A DNA stretch of 56,549 nucleotides, from the IMG/VR virus record IMGVR_UViG_3300032265_000524, positions 1 through 56,549 of that record; one strand, 5' to 3'. Positions 1 to 9,000 of the stretch are shown here, in pieces. Under the pieces are notes generated by a model that saw only the letters and a program-made list of their open reading frames with translations, was not told where the DNA came from and did not search any database. The translations under genes were made by a program, and so were the position numbers. This DNA is from a virus. How positions within the stretch are numbered: the stretch's first letter is position 1; the number at the start of each line of letters is the position of its first letter.

Positions 1-138
1 ACACCAATTTATGAACACTTGATGAACAGTCGTGGTGGTTATAATGCCTTGCGTATAGCGCAAGAGGTCAAGGAAGATCCTAAAGCACAAAAATATCTCA
101 AAGAGAGTTTATTAGCGATAATAAACAAACTCCAATAA
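1..138 (+). CDS. C-terminal 45 codons of an upstream gene, truncated by the window edge
   Basis: Frame 1 is open from the first base to a TAA at 136-138 and encodes 45 residues ending LLAIINKLQ. The tail is charged and probably helical, and holds no motif I recognise. The gene ends 13 bases before gp22 and is evidently cotranscribed with it. In T4 the gene just upstream of 22 is 21, the prohead protease, so position suggests that identity. The visible residues do not prove it, and a small core gene like 67 or 68 is equally possible. Confidence 0.6.
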   Translation, partial: TPIYEHLMNSRGGYNALRIAQEVKEDPKAQKYLKESLLAIINKLQ

Positions 139-151
139 TAAGGAGAATCAC

Positions 152-1246
152 ATGTTGGATGCGTTAAAACAATTATTTGAAAACAATGTGATTTCAGAAG
201 AGATCAAAGAGTCAATCGAAGCAGCTTGGGATTCAAAAATCAATGAAGCCCGTGAAGAAGTTGCACATCAATTACGCGAAGAATTTGCTCAAAAATATGA
301 GCACGATAAAGGTGTAATGGTCGAAGCTATCGATAAGATGGTGACAGATCAATTATCATCGGAAATCGTTGAATTTGCTGAAGATCGTAAGGCACTAGCT
401 GAAATGAAAGTTAAGCTAGCTCAAGAAAAGAAGAAGACAGCGGCAGTAATGAAGGAATTCGTTACACGTCAACTAGCTTCAGAAGTTACTGAGTTGCACG
501 AAGATCAAGTAGTTATGGCTACTAAATTTGGTAAGTTAGAACAATTCGTTGTAGAAGCTCTTGCTCAAGAAATTACAGAATTTTACAAAGATAAACAAGA
601 TTTGGCAGAAACCAAAGTACGTTTGATCCGTGAAGGAAAAGACCAACTAGCTAAGGTAAAAGCCCAATTTGTACAGCGTGCCGCAGAGAAAGTCGAGCAA
701 GTTGTTAGTGAAGGACTACGTTCTGAACTACACAGCTTGAAAGAAGACATCGATGCTGCTCGTCGTAACGACTTTGGACGTAAACTATTTGAAGCATTCG
801 CTAGCGAATATCAAACTAGTTACCTAAGCGAAAAGTCCGAGACTGCAAAATTACTCAAGGTTATAGACCTGAAAGAGTTAGCTGTATCAGAAGCTCAACA
901 AGCTGCTGAAGAAGCTGCCGCTCTACTAGAAAGTAAGGAAGCAGAAATTGCGTCTTTGAAAGAAGCGCAAGAAAGAAAAACAATCATGAACGAGTTACTT
1001 GCTCCGTTAAATTCAGAGCAACGTGAAATCATGGGTGAGTTAATGGAGAGCGTAAAGACTACTAAACTTAACGAAAGTTTTGAAAAGTACCTTCCAGCTG
1101 TAATTGCTGGTAATGCTCCGCAGAAGAAACAGGCACTATTAGAGGCTAAAGAAATAACCGGAAATAAGATTTCCAACACCAAACATAGCAGCGAAGCCGA
1201 AGGCAATATCATTGATATTCGTCGTCTAGCTGGACTAAAATTCTAA
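152..1246 (+). CDS. 22: Prohead core scaffolding protein, gp22-like
   Basis: This 364-residue protein is almost entirely charged and helical, rich in E, K, Q and A, and predicted coiled coil over about residues 15-280. It lies directly upstream of the major capsid gene, the position of T4 gene 22, whose product forms the internal prohead core and is degraded by the prohead protease during maturation. T4 gp22 is shorter, about 270 residues. The extra length comes from roughly 30-40-residue internal repeats starting near residues 63, 103, 132 and 172, each opening with a hydrophobic-V-x-x-x-L/A pattern followed by SE-hydrophobic-x-E. The C-terminus ends in a short basic/hydrophobic segment (IRRLAGLKF), as T4 gp22 ends in a basic tail. 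The start is set by AAGGAG eight bases upstream of the ATG. Assignment rests on position, composition and the C-terminal tail. Confidence 0.8.
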   Translation: MLDALKQLFENNVISEEIKESIEAAWDSKINEAREEVAHQLREEFAQKYEHDKGVMVEAIDKMVTDQLSSEIVEFAEDRKALAEMKVKLAQEKKKTAAVMKEFVTRQLASEVTELHEDQVVMATKFGKLEQFVVEALAQEITEFYKDKQDLAETKVRLIREGKDQLAKVKAQFVQRAAEKVEQVVSEGLRSELHSLKEDIDAARRNDFGRKLFEAFASEYQTSYLSEKSETAKLLKVIDLKELAVSEAQQAAEEAAALLESKEAEIASLKEAQERKTIMNELLAPLNSEQREIMGELMESVKTTKLNESFEKYLPAVIAGNAPQKKQALLEAKEITGNKISNTKHSSEAEGNIIDIRRLAGLKF

Positions 1247-1258
1247 GGAGAATATTAA

Positions 1259-2428
1259 ATGTCAGAACTATTAAACGGACGTTGGGCAGAAACTAAGGAA
1301 GCCCTATTAGAAGGCTTGCAAGGCACAAAAAAATCAGTAATGGGTGTAACACTTGAAAATACTCGTAAGTATTTGATGGAAAGTCCAACTGCTGGTGCTA
1401 CTTCTGCTGGTAACGTTGCAACATTAAACCGCGTGATTCTTCCAGTAATCCGTCGCGTCATGCCAACTGTTATTGCTAACGAGTTGCTAGGCGTACAACC
1501 AATGACTGGCCCTGTAGGTCAAATTCACACTCTACGTGTTCGTTACGCAGATAACTTTACTGGATCTGGTAGCCCAAGTACAGTAGCAGGTGAAGAGGCT
1601 CTATCACCATTCAAGATTGCTGAAGGTTACTCAGGTAACTCAACAGGCAAAGCTGGTGCAACAGCTTCATTTGAAGGCCAACCTGGTAACAGACTAAGCA
1701 TTCAAATCTTGAAACAAACAGTTGAAGCTAAGACACGTAAATTGTCAGCTCGCTGGACATTTGAATCTGCACAAGATGCTCAAGCCCAACAAGGTATTGA
1801 TATCGAAGCAGAAGTAATGGCTGCATTAGCTCAAGAAATTACAGCTGAAATCGACCAAGAAATCTTAGCTTCATTGCTATCATTGGCTGGTTCTTCAATT
1901 GAAACTTTTGACCAAGCAGCAGTTTCAGGAACAGCAACATTCGTAGGTGATGAGCATGCTGCTCTAGCAGTTCAAATCAACCGCGTTGCTAACTTGATCG
2001 CTCAACGTACACGTCGTGGCGCTGGTAACTGGGCTGTTGTAAGTCCATTTGCTTTAACAATTCTACAATCTGCTACTACTAGCGCATTTGCTCGTACAAC
2101 AGAAGGTACTTTTGAAGCTCCTACTAACACCAAGTTCGTTGGTACATTAAACAATGCAATGAAAGTTTATGTTAACTCATATGCTTCAGATGCAACTGAT
2201 GTATTGATCGGTTACAAAGGTGCTAGCGAAAGCGATGCAGCAGCGTTCTATTGCCCATACATTCCATTGATGAGCAGTGGCGTTGTTTTAGATCCAACAA
2301 CATTCGAACCAGTCGTATCATTCATGACACGTTATGGCTATGTTGAATTGTCAAATACAGCTTCATCTCTAGGTAACGCAGCTGACTACCTAGGTCGTGT
2401 AGCTATTGCAAACGTTAAATTCAGTTAA
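1259..2428 (+). CDS. 23: Major capsid protein, gp23-like
   Basis: This 389-residue protein is the HK97-fold capsid subunit of T4-type heads. Recognisable stretches are NRVILPVIRRVMPTVIANEL (residues about 60-79), LLGVQPMTGPVGQI just after it, KLSARWTFESAQDAQAQQGI near 160-180, and EITAEIDQEIL near 200. All are hallmarks of the gp23 family. It is shorter than T4 gp23 (521 aa), with most loss outside these blocks. The N-terminal arm (1-41) is charged and precedes L-M-E|S at 39-42, which fits the (L/I)xE| cleavage rule of the T4 prohead protease and would be a propeptide junction. AAGGAG lies nine bases upstream of the ATG. gp22 ends 12 bases earlier, so the two genes form one late unit, and a terminator follows. 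Confidence 0.95.
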   Translation: MSELLNGRWAETKEALLEGLQGTKKSVMGVTLENTRKYLMESPTAGATSAGNVATLNRVILPVIRRVMPTVIANELLGVQPMTGPVGQIHTLRVRYADNFTGSGSPSTVAGEEALSPFKIAEGYSGNSTGKAGATASFEGQPGNRLSIQILKQTVEAKTRKLSARWTFESAQDAQAQQGIDIEAEVMAALAQEITAEIDQEILASLLSLAGSSIETFDQAAVSGTATFVGDEHAALAVQINRVANLIAQRTRRGAGNWAVVSPFALTILQSATTSAFARTTEGTFEAPTNTKFVGTLNNAMKVYVNSYASDATDVLIGYKGASESDAAAFYCPYIPLMSSGVVLDPTTFEPVVSFMTRYGYVELSNTASSLGNAADYLGRVAIANVKFS

Positions 2429-2453
2429 TCTGTTTTTAATAATGACACATGCG

Positions 2454-2477
2454 AAAGGGCTCTTAGGAGCCCTTTTT
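2454..2477 (+). terminator. Intrinsic terminator after the major capsid gene
   Basis: A perfect 9-bp stem (AAAGGGCTC / GAGCCCTTT) closes a TTAG loop and runs into T residues. It sits 26 bases after the gp23 stop and just before a late-promoter-like box, so it separates the capsid unit from the next one. Confidence 0.85.
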
Positions 2478-2485
2478 CATTGTGT

Positions 2486-2493
2486 GCTAAATA
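2486..2493 (+). promoter_or_regulatory. Putative late promoter box GCTAAATA
   Basis: GCTAAATA, followed by C, resembles the T4 late -10 box TATAAATA and is identical, including the trailing C, to the box at 9412. It lies between the gp23 terminator and the next gene, so a transcript would begin near 2499 and carry a leader of about 85 bases. Confidence 0.55.
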
Positions 2494-2498
2494 CAAAG

Positions 2499-2583
2499 TA
2501 TGGCTCACAATGGTGTGAGTTTTATGCGGAAATCCAACCGCGTATCGGCCTAGAACGCCGTGTTTTCTATAAGGAGAAACAAA
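2499..2583 (+). promoter_or_regulatory. Structured 5' leader of the 2584 gene
   Basis: The leader holds three consecutive inverted repeats: CTCACA/TGTGAG around 2504-2519 (extendable by a G-T pair), GCGG/CCGC at 2526-2541 (extendable outward), and CGGC/GCCG at 2546-2560. They end before the AAGGAG ribosome-binding site at 2571-2576. Most late genes here have no such leader. Function is unknown; mRNA stabilisation is one possibility. Confidence 0.4.
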
Positions 2584-3642
2584 ATGGGACGTCCTTTAAA
2601 TAAGAAATATTTTGGTAATCGTAACTTAGGCGCTACAGGTACAGATACTTCAGCAGATGCTGGTATTGGTGGTCAGGCAGTTGGCAGCGTAGCATTAGGC
2701 GGTACTAATAACTCAACAGGTTTTACCAACGGTTCAACTTCACAAGCAACATTTTCAGCTCCAACTATTGCCAACGGTGTAACAGCTACTGGTACAGTAG
2801 TAACTTATGCAGCTGGCGCATTGACTAATGCAACAACATATACAACAGCAAGCGGTACAAAAGCAGCCGCAAACATTACAAGTAAAACTGTTACTGTAAA
2901 ATCAACAAGTGGTTCTGGTACTGGTGCTACATTCAGTATTACAACAACTGGTGGCGCAGCTTCATACAGTCTTGGTTCTAACGTAACTGTTACTTTAGTG
3001 GCCGCAGGTTCTGGTTATGCAACAACTAACACTATCACTATCGATGGTGCTGACATGGGCGGTGTAACTTCAACAAACGATTTTACATTTACTCTAGCAA
3101 CATTTGTTGCCACAAGTGGTACAATTTCAAGTATCACTATTACTAACAAGGGTTCTGGTTATACATCAGCACCAACATTGACATTAACAACAGGCACAAA
3201 AGGTACATTAACTGTAACTCCAGCACTAGCACCTGATACTGGTAACGTTGGCAGCTCAACATATCGTGAAAATGCTATTATTGCGTATGCATATATCAGC
3301 GGCTCACTACGTGAAGTTGATATTGTTGAACAAATTTCAAGTAAGCGTTACAAAGTCAGCTATGGTGGAAACAACTACATTGCACGTATCCGTTATGATG
3401 CAGTTGCTGATGGAACATACGGTTACACAGCAGCCCAAGGTTACGAATTAAATATCGTTGCCCTTGACAGTGCCGGTGGTTCTTATCTAGTTCGCAAGCT
3501 ATATGGTCGTACATGTACATTAAATCCAGTGGCTATTTCACGTTTAAGTGCTTCAGCAGGCTCAGCAATTTCCGCTGGTGTTCAAACCAAATGGTCATTT
3601 GCTTCAGCAACAACTGGTGTTGTACAAATCGAAAACGCTTAA
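2584..3642 (+). CDS. Virion structural protein with GSGY repeat modules
   Basis: The ATG at 2584, eight bases after AAGGAG, is preferred over an upstream in-frame ATG at 2560; it gives 352 residues starting MGRPLNKKYFGN, an opening I associate with structural proteins of T4-like marine phages. The first 80 residues are Gly/Thr/Ser-rich. Residues about 100-220 carry GSGY-type beta modules (GSGYATTNTITIDG with a downstream GG...ND, then GSGYTSAPTLTL). Similar modules recur in the two giant proteins. The C-terminal 130 residues, with SGSLREVDIVEQISSKRYKV, look like a separate compact domain. It follows the capsid gene with its own promoter, terminator and structured leader, which fits an abundant head or tail surface protein. 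The exact role is not known. Confidence 0.7.
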   Translation: MGRPLNKKYFGNRNLGATGTDTSADAGIGGQAVGSVALGGTNNSTGFTNGSTSQATFSAPTIANGVTATGTVVTYAAGALTNATTYTTASGTKAAANITSKTVTVKSTSGSGTGATFSITTTGGAASYSLGSNVTVTLVAAGSGYATTNTITIDGADMGGVTSTNDFTFTLATFVATSGTISSITITNKGSGYTSAPTLTLTTGTKGTLTVTPALAPDTGNVGSSTYRENAIIAYAYISGSLREVDIVEQISSKRYKVSYGGNNYIARIRYDAVADGTYGYTAAQGYELNIVALDSAGGSYLVRKLYGRTCTLNPVAISRLSASAGSAISAGVQTKWSFASATTGVVQIENA

Positions 3643-3650
3643 TTAGGCAT

Positions 3651-3666
3651 GGGGGCTCCGGCCCCC
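3651..3666 (+). terminator. Very stable GC hairpin with UNCG-type loop
   Basis: GGGGGC-TCCG-GCCCCC is a 6-bp all-GC stem closed by a C(UCCG)G loop of the exceptionally stable UNCG class. No T-tract follows, so it may act as a 3'-end stabiliser or processing block rather than a simple terminator. The next gene starts only 17 bases later without a clear promoter, which suggests partial read-through. Confidence 0.5.
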
Positions 3667-3683
3667 TAACTTAAGGATAAAGA

Positions 3684-4895
3684 ATGTCAAGAGTACTTAA
3701 AGTCAGTGAAGGCAATTATCGAGTAACGGTCCAGAACGGTGGTGATATCACCTTGGATGCAACTCCGGCAGGTACTATTACAGTCATTGGTAACCTAAAT
3801 GTAACAGGTTCAACAACTACGGTATCGTCAACTAACACAAATTTAGCTGATAATATTTTACTACTCAATCAAGGTCAAACTGGTAATGGTATTAGTAGCA
3901 CAGCTGGCTATACTTCAGGTATTGAAGTAGCACGTGGTAACTATTCAAATGCTCAGTGGTTATTTAATGAAACACTATCTCACTGGGATTCAACACCGTT
4001 ATCTTTAACAGCAACAGCAACAGCCAGTACTGGAAATTTAATAACATTAAGTTCAGTATTAACATTATCACCAGGTGCTACAGTTGTGTTTAGCGGTGCT
4101 GTGTTTGGTAATGTGCAATCAAGTCAAACATATTTTATTTTATCAGTAAGCGGTAATCAAGTTACTATCAGTACACAATACGGTGGAAGTGTATTTGCAC
4201 TTGCTAGTGCTACTGGTTCTATGACAGCAACAATTACAGGTCGTCCATCATTAGGTGCATGGCAAGGCCGCACAAAAGATCTAGTATTAACTGGAGTTGT
4301 AGCAGCGTCTATTGGTACTACAGCAGGTAGTGACCTTGCATTTGACATGCAGAACGCAGGCAGTCATGTGGTAGTAGTTAATGCTCCTACTTATGAAACT
4401 ACAATTACAAATCCACAAACACTAGTTACAAAACTGTTTGTTCAAAACTATGTCGGTGCTTCAGCATTAAATCCTGGGCAAGCAGACGTTACAACTATCT
4501 ACTATAGTCCAAATAATGCAGTAACTATTAATAGTCGAGCAACAGCAACTAGCAGTAGTATACAATTTTTTATCAATGAAGTAGCAAGGGCACAGATTAC
4601 TAATTCTGGTCTAACTGTTGATAACGTAAACACTTATCAAAACACTATACAAAATACAGCAGCAAATCGTAATCTTGTACTAACATCAGTAAATACTAAC
4701 GTTGAAATTAACGGCATTCTTAACTTAGATGACACTAGCACTAGTCCAACACTAGCCAGCGGCACTAGCAAGATTTATTCAAAAGCCGGACTTGGTCCTA
4801 CAGCTGGTAAGACTGGATTATATTTTACAAATCAAGTGTCAAGTGATGAACTTGTATCTAAGAATAGATCATTACTGTTTAGTATTTTATTTTAA
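3684..4895 (+). CDS. Tail-fibre-like virion protein with one YY module
   Basis: A 403-residue Thr/Ser/Asn-rich beta protein. The N-terminal 100 residues contain GNLNVTGSTTTVSSTNTNLA followed by NILLLNQG and TSGIEVARG, a pattern common in phage fibre or appendage proteins. Residues about 109-187 form one copy of the YY module found throughout this window (here TYFILSVSGNQVTIS, then a GG motif and GSMTATITG). The C-terminal half has short beta repeats such as RAQITNSGLTVDNV, typical of triple-beta-spiral-like shafts. The start is supported by AAGGA upstream. The next gene begins ten bases after its stop, so it belongs to the 3684-9386 operon. Host-recognition or appendage function is an inference. 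Confidence 0.65.
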   Translation: MSRVLKVSEGNYRVTVQNGGDITLDATPAGTITVIGNLNVTGSTTTVSSTNTNLADNILLLNQGQTGNGISSTAGYTSGIEVARGNYSNAQWLFNETLSHWDSTPLSLTATATASTGNLITLSSVLTLSPGATVVFSGAVFGNVQSSQTYFILSVSGNQVTISTQYGGSVFALASATGSMTATITGRPSLGAWQGRTKDLVLTGVVAASIGTTAGSDLAFDMQNAGSHVVVVNAPTYETTITNPQTLVTKLFVQNYVGASALNPGQADVTTIYYSPNNAVTINSRATATSSSIQFFINEVARAQITNSGLTVDNVNTYQNTIQNTAANRNLVLTSVNTNVEINGILNLDDTSTSPTLASGTSKIYSKAGLGPTAGKTGLYFTNQVSSDELVSKNRSLLFSILF

Positions 4896-4904
4896 GGAAT
4901 AACA

Positions 4905-5243
4905 ATGGCAATCCAAAATCAAGCAATTGGAACAGGCAACACTACAATTTTCACCAGTAGCAACTCTAATGGTGATGCTATCACTACGGTCATAGTTTGT
5001 AATACTGTTGTATTTGATCCAGCAAATCCTTTAACCGGATTATCATATCTATACCTATATGCAGTACCAAGCGGTGCAACTGTTGGACTAAGTTCACAAT
5101 TAATTGTTAACAAACTACCAATACCTGCAGGCGAAACAGTTAGTTTTGATCAAGAAAAAATGGTATTGGCCAATGGTGATAAACTAGTGGCAAAAAGCGA
5201 CACAACAAACTTAACAGCAACAGTAAGTAACTTACCAGTATAA
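4905..5243 (+). CDS. Small beta-sandwich virion protein
   Basis: This 112-residue protein has no signal peptide or catalytic motif. It alternates beta-prone segments and ends IPAGETVSFDQEKMVLANGDKLVAKSDTTNLTATVSNL. That tail resembles the C-terminal half of the 11253 protein (IPANQSLKLINGGEKLVLG, then SVNVTSS) and is loosely like the 109-residue proteins at 36704 and 37787. All of them look like a small receptor-side or capping beta domain reused several times. AAGGA precedes the ATG. Its TAA overlaps the next ATG (TAATG), so translation is probably coupled to the 5243 gene. Confidence 0.6.
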   Translation: MAIQNQAIGTGNTTIFTSSNSNGDAITTVIVCNTVVFDPANPLTGLSYLYLYAVPSGATVGLSSQLIVNKLPIPAGETVSFDQEKMVLANGDKLVAKSDTTNLTATVSNLPV

Positions 5244-5995
5244 TGAGATACCTTAGACAACAACAATTAAATCGTAGAGCGATTTTTGACAGTCGTATGT
5301 ATGTAGATATGACTGACAGTATTGTTATGAACACTACCAACAATATGTTAATGCCAAGCGGCACTACAGCTCAACGTCCAGTCAGCCCAGTAGTTGGCAT
5401 GATGCGCTACAATACTGATTCTAATGAAGTTGAGATTTACGAAGGTTCAAGTGCAACATGGCGCAATGTTCGCTATAAAGAATCAGGACAGATAACACAA
5501 CAGACTCTAGGTAATCTTGATGGCTATACAGCCTACTACGGTCCGTTAAATCCAGCTCCACCAGCAAGTAATAAAATTGCCAACGGTGCTACTTGGTCAG
5601 GTTCTAATATATTTGTTTATATTGAAAATGTTCCGCAGCTTTATACATCAAACTATACTCTAACTCAAAATCCAGTAGCAACAGTAGCAACAACAACTAC
5701 AGTGAGTAGCGGAACTACACTAACATTTGGTATTAGTGGAAGTCAAGCAACAAAAGTGATTCCTCAGGGATCTATAGTTACAGGTAGTGCAAGTCTTCAA
5801 GCTAACACAGTAGTAACAGTGAACAGTGACTACACTATAGCACTAAGCAAATCAATTACTGGCACGATTAGTAGCGGTACAACATTAACATTCACTGCGG
5901 TATCAGGCTGGTATATAACATTTAATGTTGACTCAATTGAATATATTGGATTGGTAGGTAAACCAGTAACAGCATTGATCGGTTTTGATCAATAA
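5243..5995 (+). CDS. Virion protein with RPxxPxxGxxRYNT motif
   Basis: A 250-residue protein. Residues about 40-75 hold GTTAQRPVSPVVGMMRYNTD followed by EIYEGSSATW, a motif widespread in phage fibres that also appears in the 6006 and 9560 proteins. The rest is Thr/Ser-rich beta structure, including a degenerate YY-type stretch (SGTTLTFGISG...IPQGSIVTG). The N-terminus is basic (MRYLRQQQLNRRAIF). The start codon overlaps the previous stop as TAATG. The protein probably belongs to the same appendage as its neighbours; no specific function can be assigned. Confidence 0.6.
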   Translation: MRYLRQQQLNRRAIFDSRMYVDMTDSIVMNTTNNMLMPSGTTAQRPVSPVVGMMRYNTDSNEVEIYEGSSATWRNVRYKESGQITQQTLGNLDGYTAYYGPLNPAPPASNKIANGATWSGSNIFVYIENVPQLYTSNYTLTQNPVATVATTTTVSSGTTLTFGISGSQATKVIPQGSIVTGSASLQANTVVTVNSDYTIALSKSITGTISSGTTLTFTAVSGWYITFNVDSIEYIGLVGKPVTALIGFDQ

Positions 5996-6005
5996 GGAGT
6001 AGCAG

Positions 6006-9000
6006 ATGTCAGCTGCAATGGGGCGAATCAGCGGCAACTTACTAGCTAACAATCTCACACGCAACGGTGTTGATTTAAAGTTTAGTAACACTGGTATCAG
6101 CGATACCGTATTATATCTCGGTGGCGCAAATAATCGTAAAATTGGTATTGGTAGCGAAAGCCCACTCAGCGAACTTTATGTTTATAATGCCAGCGGTAGT
6201 AATGTCAACAGTACAAATTTCTTAGTAGATACCCTTTCAACATTCCAAAATAACTGGACTGTTACAGCCAACACAATTTCATATCCTCTCGGTACTCTTA
6301 ATATTGTACCAAGCCCAGCCGCTGCTACAGTAACAGATATTAGCAGTACCAATAGCACCATTGTCAATACAGGTAATGCACTTTATAATGTAAGTGAACC
6401 TAGTGCAAATCCAGATTATGGCAGTGTGGCATTCACGGGCACAAATTCATTATCAATAGTTTCTGCTGATGCTCTAAGTTTAGGGGTTGTTGCATACACT
6501 GTTGAAGGATGGTTCTATTATGGTGCAGTTCCGACTGGCGGATTTTTATTCGGTAAGTGGGATGATACTTTAGGGTTAGAGTATGGATTAAGAGTTACTT
6601 CTGCTGTGCAGATGACTTGGTATAATAAAAACTCTAGTAATGGCAATGGAGTAACTATTGCATTTAATAGTCCACCGGCTAACGCATGGCATCACTTTGC
6701 CGCAGTTCGTTCAGGTAATACCGTTACTGTTTTCATTGATGGTGTTAGTACTGCAACTGCAACCTACGGCGGAACACAAAAAGTTAACTCCGGGGCGCCA
6801 TTTACGATTGGCGGTCGTAACAGTAATACTAACAATATAACCGCTTATATTACCTACGTTCGTGTAGTTCCCGGAAAAGCATTATACACTGCAAATTTTA
6901 CACCACCATTGCAACCTACAGCAGTCAGTGGAACCACTTTTTTGCTTCAAGCAAAAGGTCCTACAGGGATTGTTTCGTCAACTGGCATACAAGGCGGCGA
7001 TGTTGCTATCTACGGTCCTACAAATACAATTCAAAGCGGTGGTGCCGCAACCTATCCGTCGTCAACACCTGATCAAGATTTAAATTTTAGTCCTATAGGA
7101 ACATTTACCGCAACTTTAACAAATCCTTCAGGCAACTTAATTACCCTAAGTCAAAATACAAATACAATAGTAGCTGGATATCCTATTATATTCTCAGGTA
7201 CTGCATTTGGCAATATTGTATTAGGATACAAATATTATGTTTACGAAGTAGTAGATACTAGTCATATAACAATTACTGATCAGATTGGCGGCGGCGTATT
7301 TACAGTTAGTAGTGACGCTGGCACTATGACAGCTAAAGTATACGGGGTCATGTCACTAACAGCACCTAGTAGTACAATCTATGGCAGCATGCACTCTACT
7401 GGCGACATTACTCTAGACGGTAATATTGCATTGGGTATTGTCAGTCTGAACGGTATCAACAGTAGTTTAATTCCACCGGCATGGCACTATGTTGCTACTG
7501 GCAGCGCACAGTTCAGCGGCAGCAATAGTTTATCAATTGCAACTAATACAGCATTTGGATTTGCACTTAATGACTTCACACTCGAAGGATGGTATTATCA
7601 TACCTCTGGTAGTTCAAATCATCGACTATTTGATTTTAGAACAACTGAACCTAATGTAGCACCAATGCTAGGCGTTGGTAGTAGCAATCAAATTTACTAT
7701 TTTGTAAACGGCCTTAACAGAATTATTGGGTCTACACTTGCACTAAACACATGGACTCACATTGCTCTAGTAAGGGCAAGCGGTATAACCAAATTGTATG
7801 TTAACGGAACACAATCCGGTTCAGCGTACACAGATGTAAACAATTACGGCACTACAAATCCCCTACGTATTGGTACAGATTATCAAGGCTCTAACGGATA
7901 CGTTGGTTCAATGGCCAGTGTACGAGTTGTTAGCGGTACTGCTGTATACACTGGATCATTTACTCCGTCAACGGTTCCGTTAACCGCAATTACAAATACA
8001 CAATTATTATTACTAGCCACAGTTGATCAAGCAATAACTACCGATAGCAGTACAAATAATCTTGCAGTAACTAATAATAGTTCAGTAACGTATAATGCAA
8101 TAACACCATTTACGGGCACTAACAATGTTATTACCAGTGTTCAAACATACCAAATAGGTAATAGTAGTACCTTATGGAGAAATACATATTTTGGAACAAC
8201 CTACGGAAGTTATAATGTAAGTAATGTGTCTGTTAATGGTTCTACAAATACTATTTCAAATACAGCACCCAATACTGACCTAACATTAAAAGCCAACGGT
8301 ACTGGTGGACTGTTTGTAGTCGATTTAAGATTTAGTCAAAATGATATTAAAAATATCAAAGCTAATCCAGCAAATGATGCAGAAAGCAGTATTACCCTAG
8401 TTCCAAACGGCACTGGAATTTTTAGTATTACTGGTACGAATGCAGTTCAATTAGCCTACGGTAACGATTACAATCCTTTTACAATTTCAGCTCCAGCAAG
8501 TGTAGCAGGAAACTCAGCATCATGGCCGTACAATATACCTACTCTTAACGGTGCAGTCGGCTCTTGGTCAGGCACAGGTACTAGCATAGATGGAGTTACT
8601 CTGTATGTAACATCATATCAAAAAGCTGCTGCCTTTTATAGTGACAGCGGCCATTTTATCCCTTACACTGTTCCAGTAGGTCTAGCAAACAGCCCAGGTA
8701 CATTTAGTTATATCAGCAAGACAGGCCGCACTCTATCTCAAAACGGTGAAATTCGCTTAAACAGTAAGTATAATATCTATGAAGGTTATCAGCCCAGCGG
8801 ACTAGTTAGTTTTACTAACCTATGGGATACCAGTAGAACAACCTATGTTACTCCTGAACTGACCCCGGGGCTTGCAGATAATACTCTGAGATTTACAGCA
8901 GGCGGCAATTTAATAGCTAGTGTAGATACTAGCAAAATGTATGTGAGTGCATTAGCTACTGGTAAGGTAGGATCTTTTGGAATTCCATCAGTTACCTTTA

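Noticed and set aside
2560-2583. Upstream in-frame ATG at 2560 as the start of the 2584 gene
   Set aside because: It lies within a leader hairpin without a ribosome-binding site, whereas the ATG at 2584 has AAGGAG at the right distance and gives the typical MGRPLNKK opening.
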